This document shows positions 1 through 9,044 of a stretch of 64,000 nucleotides of DNA, piece by piece. The position numbers were made by a program, and so were the translations under genes. How positions within the stretch are numbered: position 1 is the first letter of the stretch; each line of letters begins with the position of its first letter. This DNA is from Rhodocyclales bacterium (GTDB lineage: Bacteria > Pseudomonadota > Gammaproteobacteria > Burkholderiales > Rhodocyclaceae). The notes under the pieces are model-generated. The model saw only the letters and a program-made list of their open reading frames with translations, did no database searches and was not told where the DNA came from. The DNA lies in contig JACRLX010000007.1 of the NCBI GenBank assembly GCA_016235165.1, forward strand, positions 186,001 through 250,000, given 5' to 3'.

Positions 1-125
1 CTTTCTGGGGCTTCGATTCCCTGCCCATGCTGCGCGCCTGGCTACAAGGCGATCCATGGTTCGCCGGCGGCGCCTGGGAAGCGCCAGGGAAGATCGCGGT
101 CGGCGCAGCACGCAGGCGGCCATAG
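1..125 (+). CDS. C-terminal end of a small protein, YCII-like (partial)
   Basis: The third frame is open from the window edge to a TAG at 123-125, giving about 40 residues. The tail has the pattern F-D-S-L, then A-W, then D-P-W, A-G-G, which resembles the C-terminal half of YCII-related domain proteins (EFxSLxxAxAWxxxDPYxxAG). The start lies outside the window, so length and identity cannot be checked. It converges on the meaB gene, whose stop is 46 bases away. It could equally be another small alpha/beta-barrel protein. Confidence 0.4.
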   Translation, partial: FWGFDSLPMLRAWLQGDPWFAGGAWEAPGKIAVGAARRRP

Positions 126-145
126 CCACCATAGCCGCCGTTCCG

Positions 146-160
146 CCAGCGCCGACTTTT
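146..160 (+). repeat. Dispersed CCAGCGCCGACTTT motif, intergenic copy
   Basis: This 15-base stretch lies between two convergent genes. The core AGCGCCGACT recurs at least eight more times in the window on both strands, inside genes and between them (see findings). Function unknown. Confidence 0.5.
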
Positions 161-170
161 GCGCCGGCCG

Positions 171-1220
171 TCAACCCGCCCGGCGCAATTCCAGTCCGAG
201 TTCCGTACCGCGCGGATCGATCCTCGCGATCGTAATCCGCAGTCCCCGAATGTCGGCGAGCATGATCAGCGCCCCGGCAAGCTGACCGAGCAAAAAGCCG
301 CAGCCCACTCCCCGCGGCAAGACGCGAAACCTCAACACCTCGCCATGGTGTTCACCTGTCTCGCAACTCAAGCCTGCCAGCTCCGGCATGCGTTGCAGCA
401 ACTGGCCCCACATGTGATCCAGGTTCGCCGCCAGGGTCGCGGATGAGTCGGCCAGGCCGGCATCCCGCTCCCGCCGCGAAGATGCCTTCTCCCCGACCCG
501 CTGCAACACGGCTGCGACCAGTTCCTCCAGTCCATGCCCGCTCAGCGCGCTGACGGCATGCACCGGCGGCGCGCGGCGCCACAGGTGGGCGGCACTCGCA
601 AGCGACTGGCAGGCCTGGGCGGCGGCAGGCGTATCGCTCTTGGTCACCACCAGCAGGTCAGCCAGTTCCAGGATGCCGGCCTTGATCGCCTGCATCTCGT
701 CGCCCAGCGCCGGAGGAAACACCACCGCCAGCGTGTCGGACAAGGTGGCGACGTCAATCTCGGACTGGCCGGTGCCCACGGTCTCGACGATCACCAGGTC
801 GTAACCGGCGAGATCCATCAGCCGCACCATTTGCCGCGCGGCCGCCGTCAGCCCGCCCAGGCTGCCGCGCGTGGCGGTGGAGCGGATGAAGCAGCGCCCC
901 GCGGCGGCCTCGCCAATGCGAAAGCGGTCGCCGAGCAGCGCACCGCCGCTGACCGGGCTGGAGGGGTCGACCGCCAGCACGGCGACGCCCATGCCCTTGC
1001 CGAGCAGGATGCGCAGCAGAGCCCCGACCAGGGTCGACTTGCCGGCGCCCGGCGGCCCGGTAATCCCCAGCACATGGGCATGGCCGCTGCTGGCGGACAA
1101 TTGCCGCATCAGCCCTGCGGCGGCGGCCGGGTCTCGCTCGGCCAGCGACAGGGCCCGCGCCAGGGCCGGCTTGTCACCGGCGAGGAGGCTGGCGGAGAGT
1201 TGCGGGAGGGAATGGCTCAT
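171..1220 (-). CDS. meaB: MeaB/ArgK-type G-protein chaperone of a B12-dependent mutase
   Basis: This 349-residue protein is a P-loop GTPase of the MeaB family, which protects and reloads adenosylcobalamin-dependent acyl-CoA mutases. The Walker A motif GPPGAGKS is at about residues 55-62, the switch region carries VETVGTGQSE, and the base-recognition motif is TKSD. The length is slightly over the usual 320-330 residues. It is divergent from the GntR gene and shares the 82-base promoter region with it. The likely client is the two-subunit mutase at 10175-12180. Family assignment is secure; the client is inferred from context. Confidence 0.88.
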   Translation of the reverse strand: MSHSLPQLSASLLAGDKPALARALSLAERDPAAAAGLMRQLSASSGHAHVLGITGPPGAGKSTLVGALLRILLGKGMGVAVLAVDPSSPVSGGALLGDRFRIGEAAAGRCFIRSTATRGSLGGLTAAARQMVRLMDLAGYDLVIVETVGTGQSEIDVATLSDTLAVVFPPALGDEMQAIKAGILELADLLVVTKSDTPAAAQACQSLASAAHLWRRAPPVHAVSALSGHGLEELVAAVLQRVGEKASSRRERDAGLADSSATLAANLDHMWGQLLQRMPELAGLSCETGEHHGEVLRFRVLPRGVGCGFLLGQLAGALIMLADIRGLRITIARIDPRGTELGLELRRAG

Positions 1221-1226
1221 CTTCTA

Positions 1227-1261
1227 TTGACACTCGCAATGTACTGCGTATACAGTATCCA
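1227..1261 (+). promoter_or_regulatory. Promoter and operator of the GntR gene
   Basis: A consensus -35 TTGACA at 1227-1232 is followed after 16 bases by TATACA at 1249-1254. The sequence GTATACAGTATCCA at 1248-1261 overlaps the -10 box. The same 14 bases occur on the minus strand at 54414-54427, and close variants occur in front of two more genes. This placement suggests autorepression by the GntR protein. Confidence 0.6.
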
Positions 1262-1302
1262 GTATTCCACAAGCCGAGCGCAACAGCGCGAACGATTCTG
1301 CC

Positions 1303-2052
1303 ATGAACACGTCAATCAAGCCCCTTGAACGACCGGCAGGCCTCGCCGACCGGGTCTATAACCAGCTGCGCGACAACATCGGCAGCCACCAGATCCGACC
1401 CGGCGAGCGCCTGCAGGAAGTCAGCCTCGCCGCCCAGCTCGGCGTTTCCCGCACACCCGTGCGCGAGGCCCTGGCCCGGCTGGAAAGCGAAGGCATGATC
1501 GTGGTCGAGGGCCGCGGCTTCGTGGTGCCGGAACTGACCGATGCCGACATCGAAGAGATCTACCAGTTGCGCTTCCTGCTCGAACCGGCGGCGGTCAGCC
1601 TGGCCGTCGGTGAAGTGAGTAGCCCGACCGACCTGGCGAGCATGTCGGCGGCGGTCGATGAGGCCATCGCCGCCGAGAAGGCCGGCGATTTCCGCGCCTT
1701 CCTCGAAGCCAACAGCCGCTTCCACCATGCCTGGCGCGCCCTGGTTCCCAACCGCCGGATGTCCAAACTGCTCGACCAGTACGTCGGCCACGTGCGCTTC
1801 CTGCGCGTGCTGACCCTGGGCGATGCTACTGCGCGCAAGGCCGCGCTGACCGGCATGAAGGCCATCCACGCCGCCTTCCGCAAGCGTGATGCCGAAGCCG
1901 CAGCCACGGCCATGCACAAGCACCTCGAAGCCGCAAAACGCTTCCTCGTCGAAGCCATCGCCCAGATCGAGACGGAAAAGGCGGCCGAAGTCGCCGTGGC
2001 GCCAGCGCCGACTTCCGAAGCACCCGCGCCGCGCCGCAGCGCAAGAAACTGA
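1303..2052 (+). CDS. GntR-family transcriptional regulator, FCD subfamily
   Basis: The 249-residue protein has an N-terminal winged helix-turn-helix (residues about 15-80, with the typical SRTPVREALARLESEGM recognition segment) followed by an all-helical FCD effector domain (about 90-220). The Ala/Pro-rich tail is low complexity. FCD regulators usually sense carboxylates or acyl-CoA esters and repress catabolic operons. The gene heads the catabolic cluster, is divergent from meaB, and has an operator-like site over its own -10 box. That site recurs at three other catabolic promoters in the window, so I infer that this is a regional pathway regulator. Confidence 0.88.
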   Translation: MNTSIKPLERPAGLADRVYNQLRDNIGSHQIRPGERLQEVSLAAQLGVSRTPVREALARLESEGMIVVEGRGFVVPELTDADIEEIYQLRFLLEPAAVSLAVGEVSSPTDLASMSAAVDEAIAAEKAGDFRAFLEANSRFHHAWRALVPNRRMSKLLDQYVGHVRFLRVLTLGDATARKAALTGMKAIHAAFRKRDAEAAATAMHKHLEAAKRFLVEAIAQIETEKAAEVAVAPAPTSEAPAPRRSARN

Positions 2053-2087
2053 CCCGCATTCCCACCCTGAGAAGAGACCGACCCGCC

Positions 2088-3293
2088 ATGAGTTACAAGG
2101 CAGAAATACCCTACGGCGCTTACTGGAGCACCCCGTTCGCACGCTGGCAAGGCAGCTTCGCCAACCTGCACAGCATCGAATTCGCCGCCCATGTGGCCAA
2201 GGCCGAACTGGCGAAGCGCAGGATCGACCCGAAGGCCTTCGACTACGGCGTACTCGGTTTCTCGGTGCCACAGAAACATTCCTTCTACGGCCTGCCCTGG
2301 CTGGCCGGCCTGATCGGCGCGCCCCAGGTCGGCGGCCCGACCCTGATGCAGGCCTGCGCCACCGGCGCCCGCAGCCTGCTCGCCGCGGCGCAGGAAATCG
2401 AGGTCGGCCTCGCTTCGACGGCGCTGGTGGTGAATTGCGACCGCACCTCCAACGGCCCCCACCTGTATTACCCGAACCCGAAAGGGCCGGGCGGCACCGG
2501 CGGCGCCGAAGACTGGGTGATGGACAATTTCAATTGCGATCCGCTCGGACCGCACGCAATGCTCGTCACGGCGGAAAACGTGGCGAAAAAGCATGGCATC
2601 GCCACCGGGGAGCAGCATGAAGTAGTGTTGCGCCGCGAGGCGCAGTACCGCATGGCGCTGGAAAACGACAATGCCTTCCTCAAGCGCTTCATGACCCTGC
2701 CCTTCGACGTCCCGGCACCCGGCTACAGGAAAACGGCCAACACCCTCAACGGCGACGAAGGCATCACCACCTCGACCGCCGAGGGCCTGGCCAAGCTCAA
2801 GCCGGTGATGCCCGGCGGCTGCGTCACCTTCGGCGGCCAGACCCATCCCGCCGACGGCAATGCCGCAGTCATCGTCACCACGCGCGAGCGCGCCCGCGAA
2901 CTGGCCAGCGACCCGAAGATCGCGGTGCGCCTGCACGGCTTCGGCCAGGCCCGCGTCGACCTGGCGCACATGCCGGAAGCGACGGTGCCGGCGGCAAGGC
3001 AGGCCCTGGGACAGGCCGGCAAGAGCGTCGCCGGGATGAAGGCGATCAAGACCCACAACCCCTTCGCGGTGAACGACATCTATTTCTCGCGCCAGACCGG
3101 CTGCGACCTGCAGGCCATGAACAACTACGGCTGCTCGCTGGTCTGGGGCCACCCGCAAGCGCCGATGGGCACCCGCGCCATCATCGAACTGATCGAGGAG
3201 CTGGCACAGAAGGGTGGCGGCTTCGGCCTGTTCACCGGCTGCGCGGCGGGCGACACGGCGATGTCGGTGGTGCTCGAAGTCTGCGACGCGTGA
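2088..3293 (+). CDS. Thiolase (acyl-CoA C-acyltransferase)
   Basis: A 401-residue thiolase. The nucleophilic Cys is C90 in QACATGARSL, the His is in the GHPQAPMGTR segment, and the second active-site Cys is C385 in TGCAAGD. Thiolases of this type cleave 3-oxoacyl-CoA with CoA. In the proposed indoleacetate pathway it would cleave 2-aminobenzoylacetyl-CoA to 2-aminobenzoyl-CoA and acetyl-CoA; this substrate is inferred from the neighbours. It starts 35 bases after the GntR stop and is followed by a 112-base spacer that holds a GC-rich repeat. Confidence 0.85.
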   Translation: MSYKAEIPYGAYWSTPFARWQGSFANLHSIEFAAHVAKAELAKRRIDPKAFDYGVLGFSVPQKHSFYGLPWLAGLIGAPQVGGPTLMQACATGARSLLAAAQEIEVGLASTALVVNCDRTSNGPHLYYPNPKGPGGTGGAEDWVMDNFNCDPLGPHAMLVTAENVAKKHGIATGEQHEVVLRREAQYRMALENDNAFLKRFMTLPFDVPAPGYRKTANTLNGDEGITTSTAEGLAKLKPVMPGGCVTFGGQTHPADGNAAVIVTTRERARELASDPKIAVRLHGFGQARVDLAHMPEATVPAARQALGQAGKSVAGMKAIKTHNPFAVNDIYFSRQTGCDLQAMNNYGCSLVWGHPQAPMGTRAIIELIEELAQKGGGFGLFTGCAAGDTAMSVVLEVCDA

Positions 3294-3356
3294 GTGCCGT
3301 CCGCCGGGCCGCCCCAAGGACGGCACAGCCAATGATCCGGAGCGGGCGATGCCCGC

Positions 3357-3404
3357 GAACCGGCGTCACCCCCTTCCTTGCGAAGGGGGCCGGGGGGATG
3401 GCCC
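3357..3404 (+). repeat. GC-rich palindromic intergenic repeat, copy 1
   Basis: The segment begins GAACCGGCGTCACCCCC and closes with a GGGGGC-GGGGGG-ATGG block; CCCCCTT at 3369-3375 pairs with AAGGGGG at 3383-3389. A second copy with the same ends but a different hairpin loop lies at 60881-60929 inside livF. The copy here sits directly upstream of the ligase start and supplies its G-rich ribosome-binding region. Confidence 0.55.
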
Positions 3405-3405
3405 A

Positions 3406-4917
<1,512 letters not shown>

Positions 4918-4928
4918 AGGAGCATTCC

Positions 4929-7052
4929 ATGACACTCAAGATCGGCATCGACGTTGGCGGCACGTTCACCGATTTCGCCGTGACCCGCGACGGCGCGGAA
5001 CCGGCGATCTTCAAGTCGCTGTCCACCCCGTCCGATCCTTCGATCGCGGTGGTGAACGGCCTCACCGACATCGCCGCGGCGCAAACACCGCCGCAGACGC
5101 TGGAGGCCTTCGCCGCCACCATCGACACCATCGTGCATGGCACCACGGTCACCACCAACGCCACGCTGACGCACACCGGCGCCAAGTGCGGACTGCTCAC
5201 TACCGAAGGCGTCAGGGATGCGCTGGAAATGCGTCGCGGCATCCGCGAGGAGCAGTACAACAACCGCTACACCAACGTCAAACCGCTGGTACCGCGCTAC
5301 CTGCGCGCCTGCATCAAGGGCCGCCTCGACCGCAACGGCAACGAAGTGACGCCGCTCGACCTCGACCAGGTCCGGCAAGCCATCGCGCTGTTCAAGCAGG
5401 ACGGCGTGCAGGCGGTATCGATCTGCTTCATGAACTCCTTCGCCAATCCGGCGCACGAGCAGGCGGCGGCGAAACTGGTCAGGCAGGAAATGCCCGGCGC
5501 CTATCTGTCGGTGTCCACCGACCTGCTGCCCTCGATCCGCTTCTACGAGCGCATCAGCACCACGGCGCTGAATTCCTACGTCGGCCCCAAGCTCAACCAC
5601 TACCTCGACCAGCTGGTCGGCCGCCTCAAGGGCATCGGCTTCCACGGACTGCTGCTGATCATGCAGTCCAACGGCGGTGTGATCTCTCCGCAACTGGCGC
5701 GCGAGAAGGCGGCGTTGACCCTGCTCTCCGGCCCCGCCGGCGGCCCCGGCGCAGGCCTGTTCTACGTCAAGCCGCACAACCAGGACAAGTGCATCACCAC
5801 CGACATGGGCGGCACCAGTTTCGAGGCCTCGGTGGCGGTCGGCAGCCCGATGATCAAGAACGACGGCGAGATCGCCCGCCACAAGATCGCCCTGCCCATG
5901 CTCGACATCCACACCATCGGCGCCGGCGGCGGCTCGATCGGCTGGCTCGACGAAGGCGGCATGCTGCGCATGGGCCCGCAAAGCGCCGGCGCCGACCCCG
6001 GCCCGGCCTGCTACGGCAAGGGCGGCAAGCTCCCCGCCACCACCGACGCCAACGTGGTGCTGGGCTACCTCGATCCGAACTACTTTGCCGGCGGCAAGAT
6101 GAAGCTGGATGTCGGCGCTGCCAGGACGGCGATCGAGACCCACATCGCCAGGCCAATGGGCCTTTCCATCGAGGAGGCGGCGGCCGGCATGTACCGCGTG
6201 GCCTGCAACAACATGGCCCAGGGCGTGCGCGAGGTGACCATCAAGCGCGGCTTCGATCCGCGCGAGTTCCCCTTCATTCCGGCCGGCGGCGCCGGCCCCA
6301 TCCATTCCTGCCTGATCTGCGAGGAACTGGAAATCCCGCTGCAGATCGTGCCGCGCGAATCCTCGGTGCTCTGCGCCTTCGGCATGCTGATGAGCGAGCT
6401 CAAGCACGACTTCGTGCGCACCTTCGTTTCCAAGCTCGACGCGGTCGATTGGAAGAAGCTCACCGCGATGGTCGACGAGATGGCCGCCGAGGGCGCGCGC
6501 CAGCTCACCGAGGAGCGCATCCCCGAGGCGCGCCGCCGCCACGACATCAAATTCGACTGCCGCTACATCAAGCAGTACCACGAGGTCTCCTTCCTGGTGC
6601 CGCGCGATCTGGTGGCGAAGGGCGACGCCGCCGCCATCGCGCGGGCCTTCCACGCCGAACACAACCGGCTCTACGGCTACTCGCTGGAAGCGGAGAACCC
6701 GCCGATAGAAATCATCAACGTCCGCGTGCAGTCCATCGGCTTCACCGACAAGCCATCCTATCGCGGTGATGCCTGGGCCGGCGATGACGCCGCGAGCGCC
6801 GTCAAGGGGCAGCGCAGCATGTACATCCCCGAGACCAAGAAATTTGCCGAGGTGCCGGTCTACGACGGCCACAAGATGCGCTTCGGCAACCGCATCGATG
6901 GCCCGGCCATGATCGAGCAGGAGACCACGGCGATCTTCGTTTCCGCCGCCTACGACTGCGTGGTCGATGCCCTCGGCTCCTTCGCCATCTACCGCAAGGG
7001 ACGCGAAGACCTCGTCCAATCCTGTTTCGCAAGAGAGGAGGCTACGGCATGA
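4929..7052 (+). CDS. Hydantoinase/oxoprolinase-type ATP-dependent subunit (HyuA-like)
   Basis: A 707-residue HyuA-family protein. It starts with the ASKHA nucleotide-binding signature GIDVGGTFTDF, followed by HGTTVTTNATL and a second phosphate loop TDMGGTSFE near residue 290. HyuA/HyuB pairs use ATP to open lactam rings (hydantoin, 5-oxoproline) or, in the acetone and acetophenone carboxylase branches, to activate ketones. In the iaa pathway a hydantoinase-like pair is proposed to open the lactam of oxindoleacetate or its CoA ester. A ribosome-binding site (AGAGGAG) precedes the ATG, and the gene overlaps the next by 4 bases. The small third subunit of acetone carboxylase is absent. Confidence 0.8.
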   Translation: MTLKIGIDVGGTFTDFAVTRDGAEPAIFKSLSTPSDPSIAVVNGLTDIAAAQTPPQTLEAFAATIDTIVHGTTVTTNATLTHTGAKCGLLTTEGVRDALEMRRGIREEQYNNRYTNVKPLVPRYLRACIKGRLDRNGNEVTPLDLDQVRQAIALFKQDGVQAVSICFMNSFANPAHEQAAAKLVRQEMPGAYLSVSTDLLPSIRFYERISTTALNSYVGPKLNHYLDQLVGRLKGIGFHGLLLIMQSNGGVISPQLAREKAALTLLSGPAGGPGAGLFYVKPHNQDKCITTDMGGTSFEASVAVGSPMIKNDGEIARHKIALPMLDIHTIGAGGGSIGWLDEGGMLRMGPQSAGADPGPACYGKGGKLPATTDANVVLGYLDPNYFAGGKMKLDVGAARTAIETHIARPMGLSIEEAAAGMYRVACNNMAQGVREVTIKRGFDPREFPFIPAGGAGPIHSCLICEELEIPLQIVPRESSVLCAFGMLMSELKHDFVRTFVSKLDAVDWKKLTAMVDEMAAEGARQLTEERIPEARRRHDIKFDCRYIKQYHEVSFLVPRDLVAKGDAAAIARAFHAEHNRLYGYSLEAENPPIEIINVRVQSIGFTDKPSYRGDAWAGDDAASAVKGQRSMYIPETKKFAEVPVYDGHKMRFGNRIDGPAMIEQETTAIFVSAAYDCVVDALGSFAIYRKGREDLVQSCFAREEATA

Positions 7053-8728
7053 ACGCAAGGATTGATCCCATCCTCCTCTCGGTGTACGCCAGGACCTTCA
7101 AGTCCATCACCGACGAGATGAGCATCTCGATGGAGCAGACCACGCGCTCGCCCATCCTCTGCGAAGCCAAGGACTACGTCACCGGTCTTTACGATGCCGA
7201 CGGCAACATGCTGGAGCAGACCGAGAACCTGCCCATCCTGGCCTTCTCGCTGGCGCCGGTGTGCAAGTACATCAAGGACTATTTCGGCGACGAGATCTAT
7301 CCCGGCGACGTGATTTTCCACAACGACGTATTCAGTCTGGGCAACCAGAACAACGACGTCGCCGCCTTCAAGCCGGTGTTCTACGAAGACAAGCTGGTGG
7401 CGTGGACGGCGGTCAAGGGCCACCAGGCCGACATCGGCGGCAATGTCGCCGGCGGCTACAACCCGAACGCGGTCGAGGTCTGGCAGGAAGCCCTGCGTAT
7501 CCCGCCGGTCAAGGTGGTCGAGCGCGGCAAGCTGCGCAAGGACGTGTGGAACCTGATCTTCGCCAACGTGCGCCTCGACATCGTGCAGCACGACATGAAG
7601 GCCGAGATGGGCGCCTGTACGGTCGGCGAACGGCGCATGCTGGAACTGCTCAGGAAATACGGCGTCGCCAGCTACGAAACCCACAAGCAGGCCCTGTTCG
7701 ACGCCACGCGCAAGATGATGGAAGCCGAAATCGCCAAGATCCCCAATGGCAAGTATTCGGGTGAAGGCTATGTGTATTTCGACGGCCGCTTCGTTGGATC
7801 GAAGTACACCATCCGCGTGGATATCGAGGTCAAGGACAAGAGCATCAAGTTCGACTACTCGAAGACCGATCCGCAGACCAACGGTTTCGTAAACGGCACC
7901 TTCACCTCCAGCGCCTCGGCCACCATCCTGACCCTGCTGCAGATGGTGAATCCCGACATCCCGCACAACGAGGGCATGGTGCAGCCGATCGAGATCGTGA
8001 TCCCCGAGGGCACCATCCTCAACGCGGCCTACCCCAAGGCCACCACTTTCGGCAACCACCTCTGCCCGCCCAATGCCGACGCCATCCAGCGCGCCCTGGC
8101 CCCGGTGATGCCCGACCGAGTCACCGCCGGCTGGAACAACCTGCTGGCTTCGCTCACCACCGGCATCGATCCGGAAAAGAACGAGAAGTACGTCGATATC
8201 GGCTTCATGGGCCTCAAGGGCGGCTCGGGCGCGATGCGCGGCATCGACGGCTACGACCACATCGGCATGATCGACGCCTCGGGCGGCGTGCTCGACCAGG
8301 ACTACGAGATGTTCGAGCAGCAGACCCCGCATCGCCTGCTCAAGCACGAACTGCTGACCGACTCGGCCGGCGCCGGCGAATGGCGCGGCGGCCTCGGCGT
8401 CGAGACCATTTTCGAGATCGGCTCGGAAGACACCCAACTTGTCACCTTCGGCGACGGCGACTTCGAGCCGGCCTTCGGCCTCTTCGGCGGCAAGGAGGCC
8501 GGCCTCAATTTCATCCGCCTGCACTACCCCGACGGGCAGACCGTGGTACCGAAGAACAAGGACCTGATCACCGGCGTGCCCAAGGGCACCATCTACCACC
8601 AGGTCGCCAGCGGCGGCGGCGGCTACGGCGACCCGAAAAAACGCGACCGCAAAGTGCTGGCCGAGGAGATCCGCAATGGCGTGATCACGCCGGAAGCGGC
8701 GGTAAGGGATTACGGGTACAGCGAGTGA
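7049..8728 (+). CDS. Hydantoinase/oxoprolinase-type catalytic subunit (HyuB-like)
   Basis: A 559-residue HyuB-family protein, translationally coupled to HyuA (ATGA overlap). The conserved GHQADIGGNVAGG metal-site segment is present, and the C-terminal SGGGGYGDP motif is typical. In the segment usually reading GGTHxxD I see GNQNND, so one expected metal-ligand His seems to be Gln by manual alignment. Together with HyuA it would form the ATP-dependent ring-opening enzyme of the indoleacetate pathway; acetophenone-carboxylase-like function is the main alternative. It is followed by a 316-base spacer with two large inverted repeats. Confidence 0.8.
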   Translation: MNARIDPILLSVYARTFKSITDEMSISMEQTTRSPILCEAKDYVTGLYDADGNMLEQTENLPILAFSLAPVCKYIKDYFGDEIYPGDVIFHNDVFSLGNQNNDVAAFKPVFYEDKLVAWTAVKGHQADIGGNVAGGYNPNAVEVWQEALRIPPVKVVERGKLRKDVWNLIFANVRLDIVQHDMKAEMGACTVGERRMLELLRKYGVASYETHKQALFDATRKMMEAEIAKIPNGKYSGEGYVYFDGRFVGSKYTIRVDIEVKDKSIKFDYSKTDPQTNGFVNGTFTSSASATILTLLQMVNPDIPHNEGMVQPIEIVIPEGTILNAAYPKATTFGNHLCPPNADAIQRALAPVMPDRVTAGWNNLLASLTTGIDPEKNEKYVDIGFMGLKGGSGAMRGIDGYDHIGMIDASGGVLDQDYEMFEQQTPHRLLKHELLTDSAGAGEWRGGLGVETIFEIGSEDTQLVTFGDGDFEPAFGLFGGKEAGLNFIRLHYPDGQTVVPKNKDLITGVPKGTIYHQVASGGGGYGDPKKRDRKVLAEEIRNGVITPEAAVRDYGYSE

Positions 8729-8767
8729 GCGTGCAGGCAAACAGCGGCAGAGCAACCCGCAGCGCGC

Positions 8768-8873
8768 GATCGGGCCGCCAGGGTGCCCTGCTCCGCTTCA
8801 TGTCCCCCGGGCCGATGAATCGCCGGCCCTCCTCCTTTACTTACGCGGAACAGGGCACCCTGGCGGCCCGATC
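8768..8873 (-). ncRNA. Candidate structured RNA or ssDNA element, unit A
   Basis: Two 29-base arms (8768-8796 and 8845-8873) are complementary with one mismatch and enclose exactly 48 bases. Read on the minus strand, the interior shows GTAAAGGAGGAG, an inner hairpin, then CGGGGGACATGAA. Unit B on the other strand has the same layout and the same 48-base interior with different stem sequences that still pair. Type is uncertain: it may be a transcribed RNA, a paired terminator, or a non-coding mobile repeat. Confidence 0.5.
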
Positions 8874-8923
8874 CGGAAACGCCTCACCGGTTTGCCGTAG
8901 CAATGCGCACACCTTTCCCGCCC

Positions 8924-9017
8924 GGGTTGTCGGGTGTCCGATTCCCGCAGGTAAAGGGGGAGAAGCAGGCGAAGCCTGTTTCGGAGGACACGGAGGGAAT
9001 CGGACACCCGGCAGCCC
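8924..9017 (+). ncRNA. Candidate structured RNA or ssDNA element, unit B
   Basis: Arms at 8924-8946 and 8995-9017 pair over 23 bases with two G-U type positions and enclose 48 bases. The interior has GTAAAGGGGGAG, a 9-bp inner hairpin with a GAA loop, then CGGAGGACACGGA. The unpaired blocks match unit A while the hairpin changes by compensatory substitutions. It ends 27 bases before the acyl-CoA dehydrogenase start, so it could affect expression of the downstream half of the operon. Confidence 0.5.
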
Positions 9018-9044
9018 AGGCGCCGCGGGAAGGCTAATCCAACC

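Noticed and set aside
4929-8728. HyuAB as acetone carboxylase
   Set aside because: The small gamma subunit is missing and subunit sizes differ; neighbours fit a lactam-opening role better.
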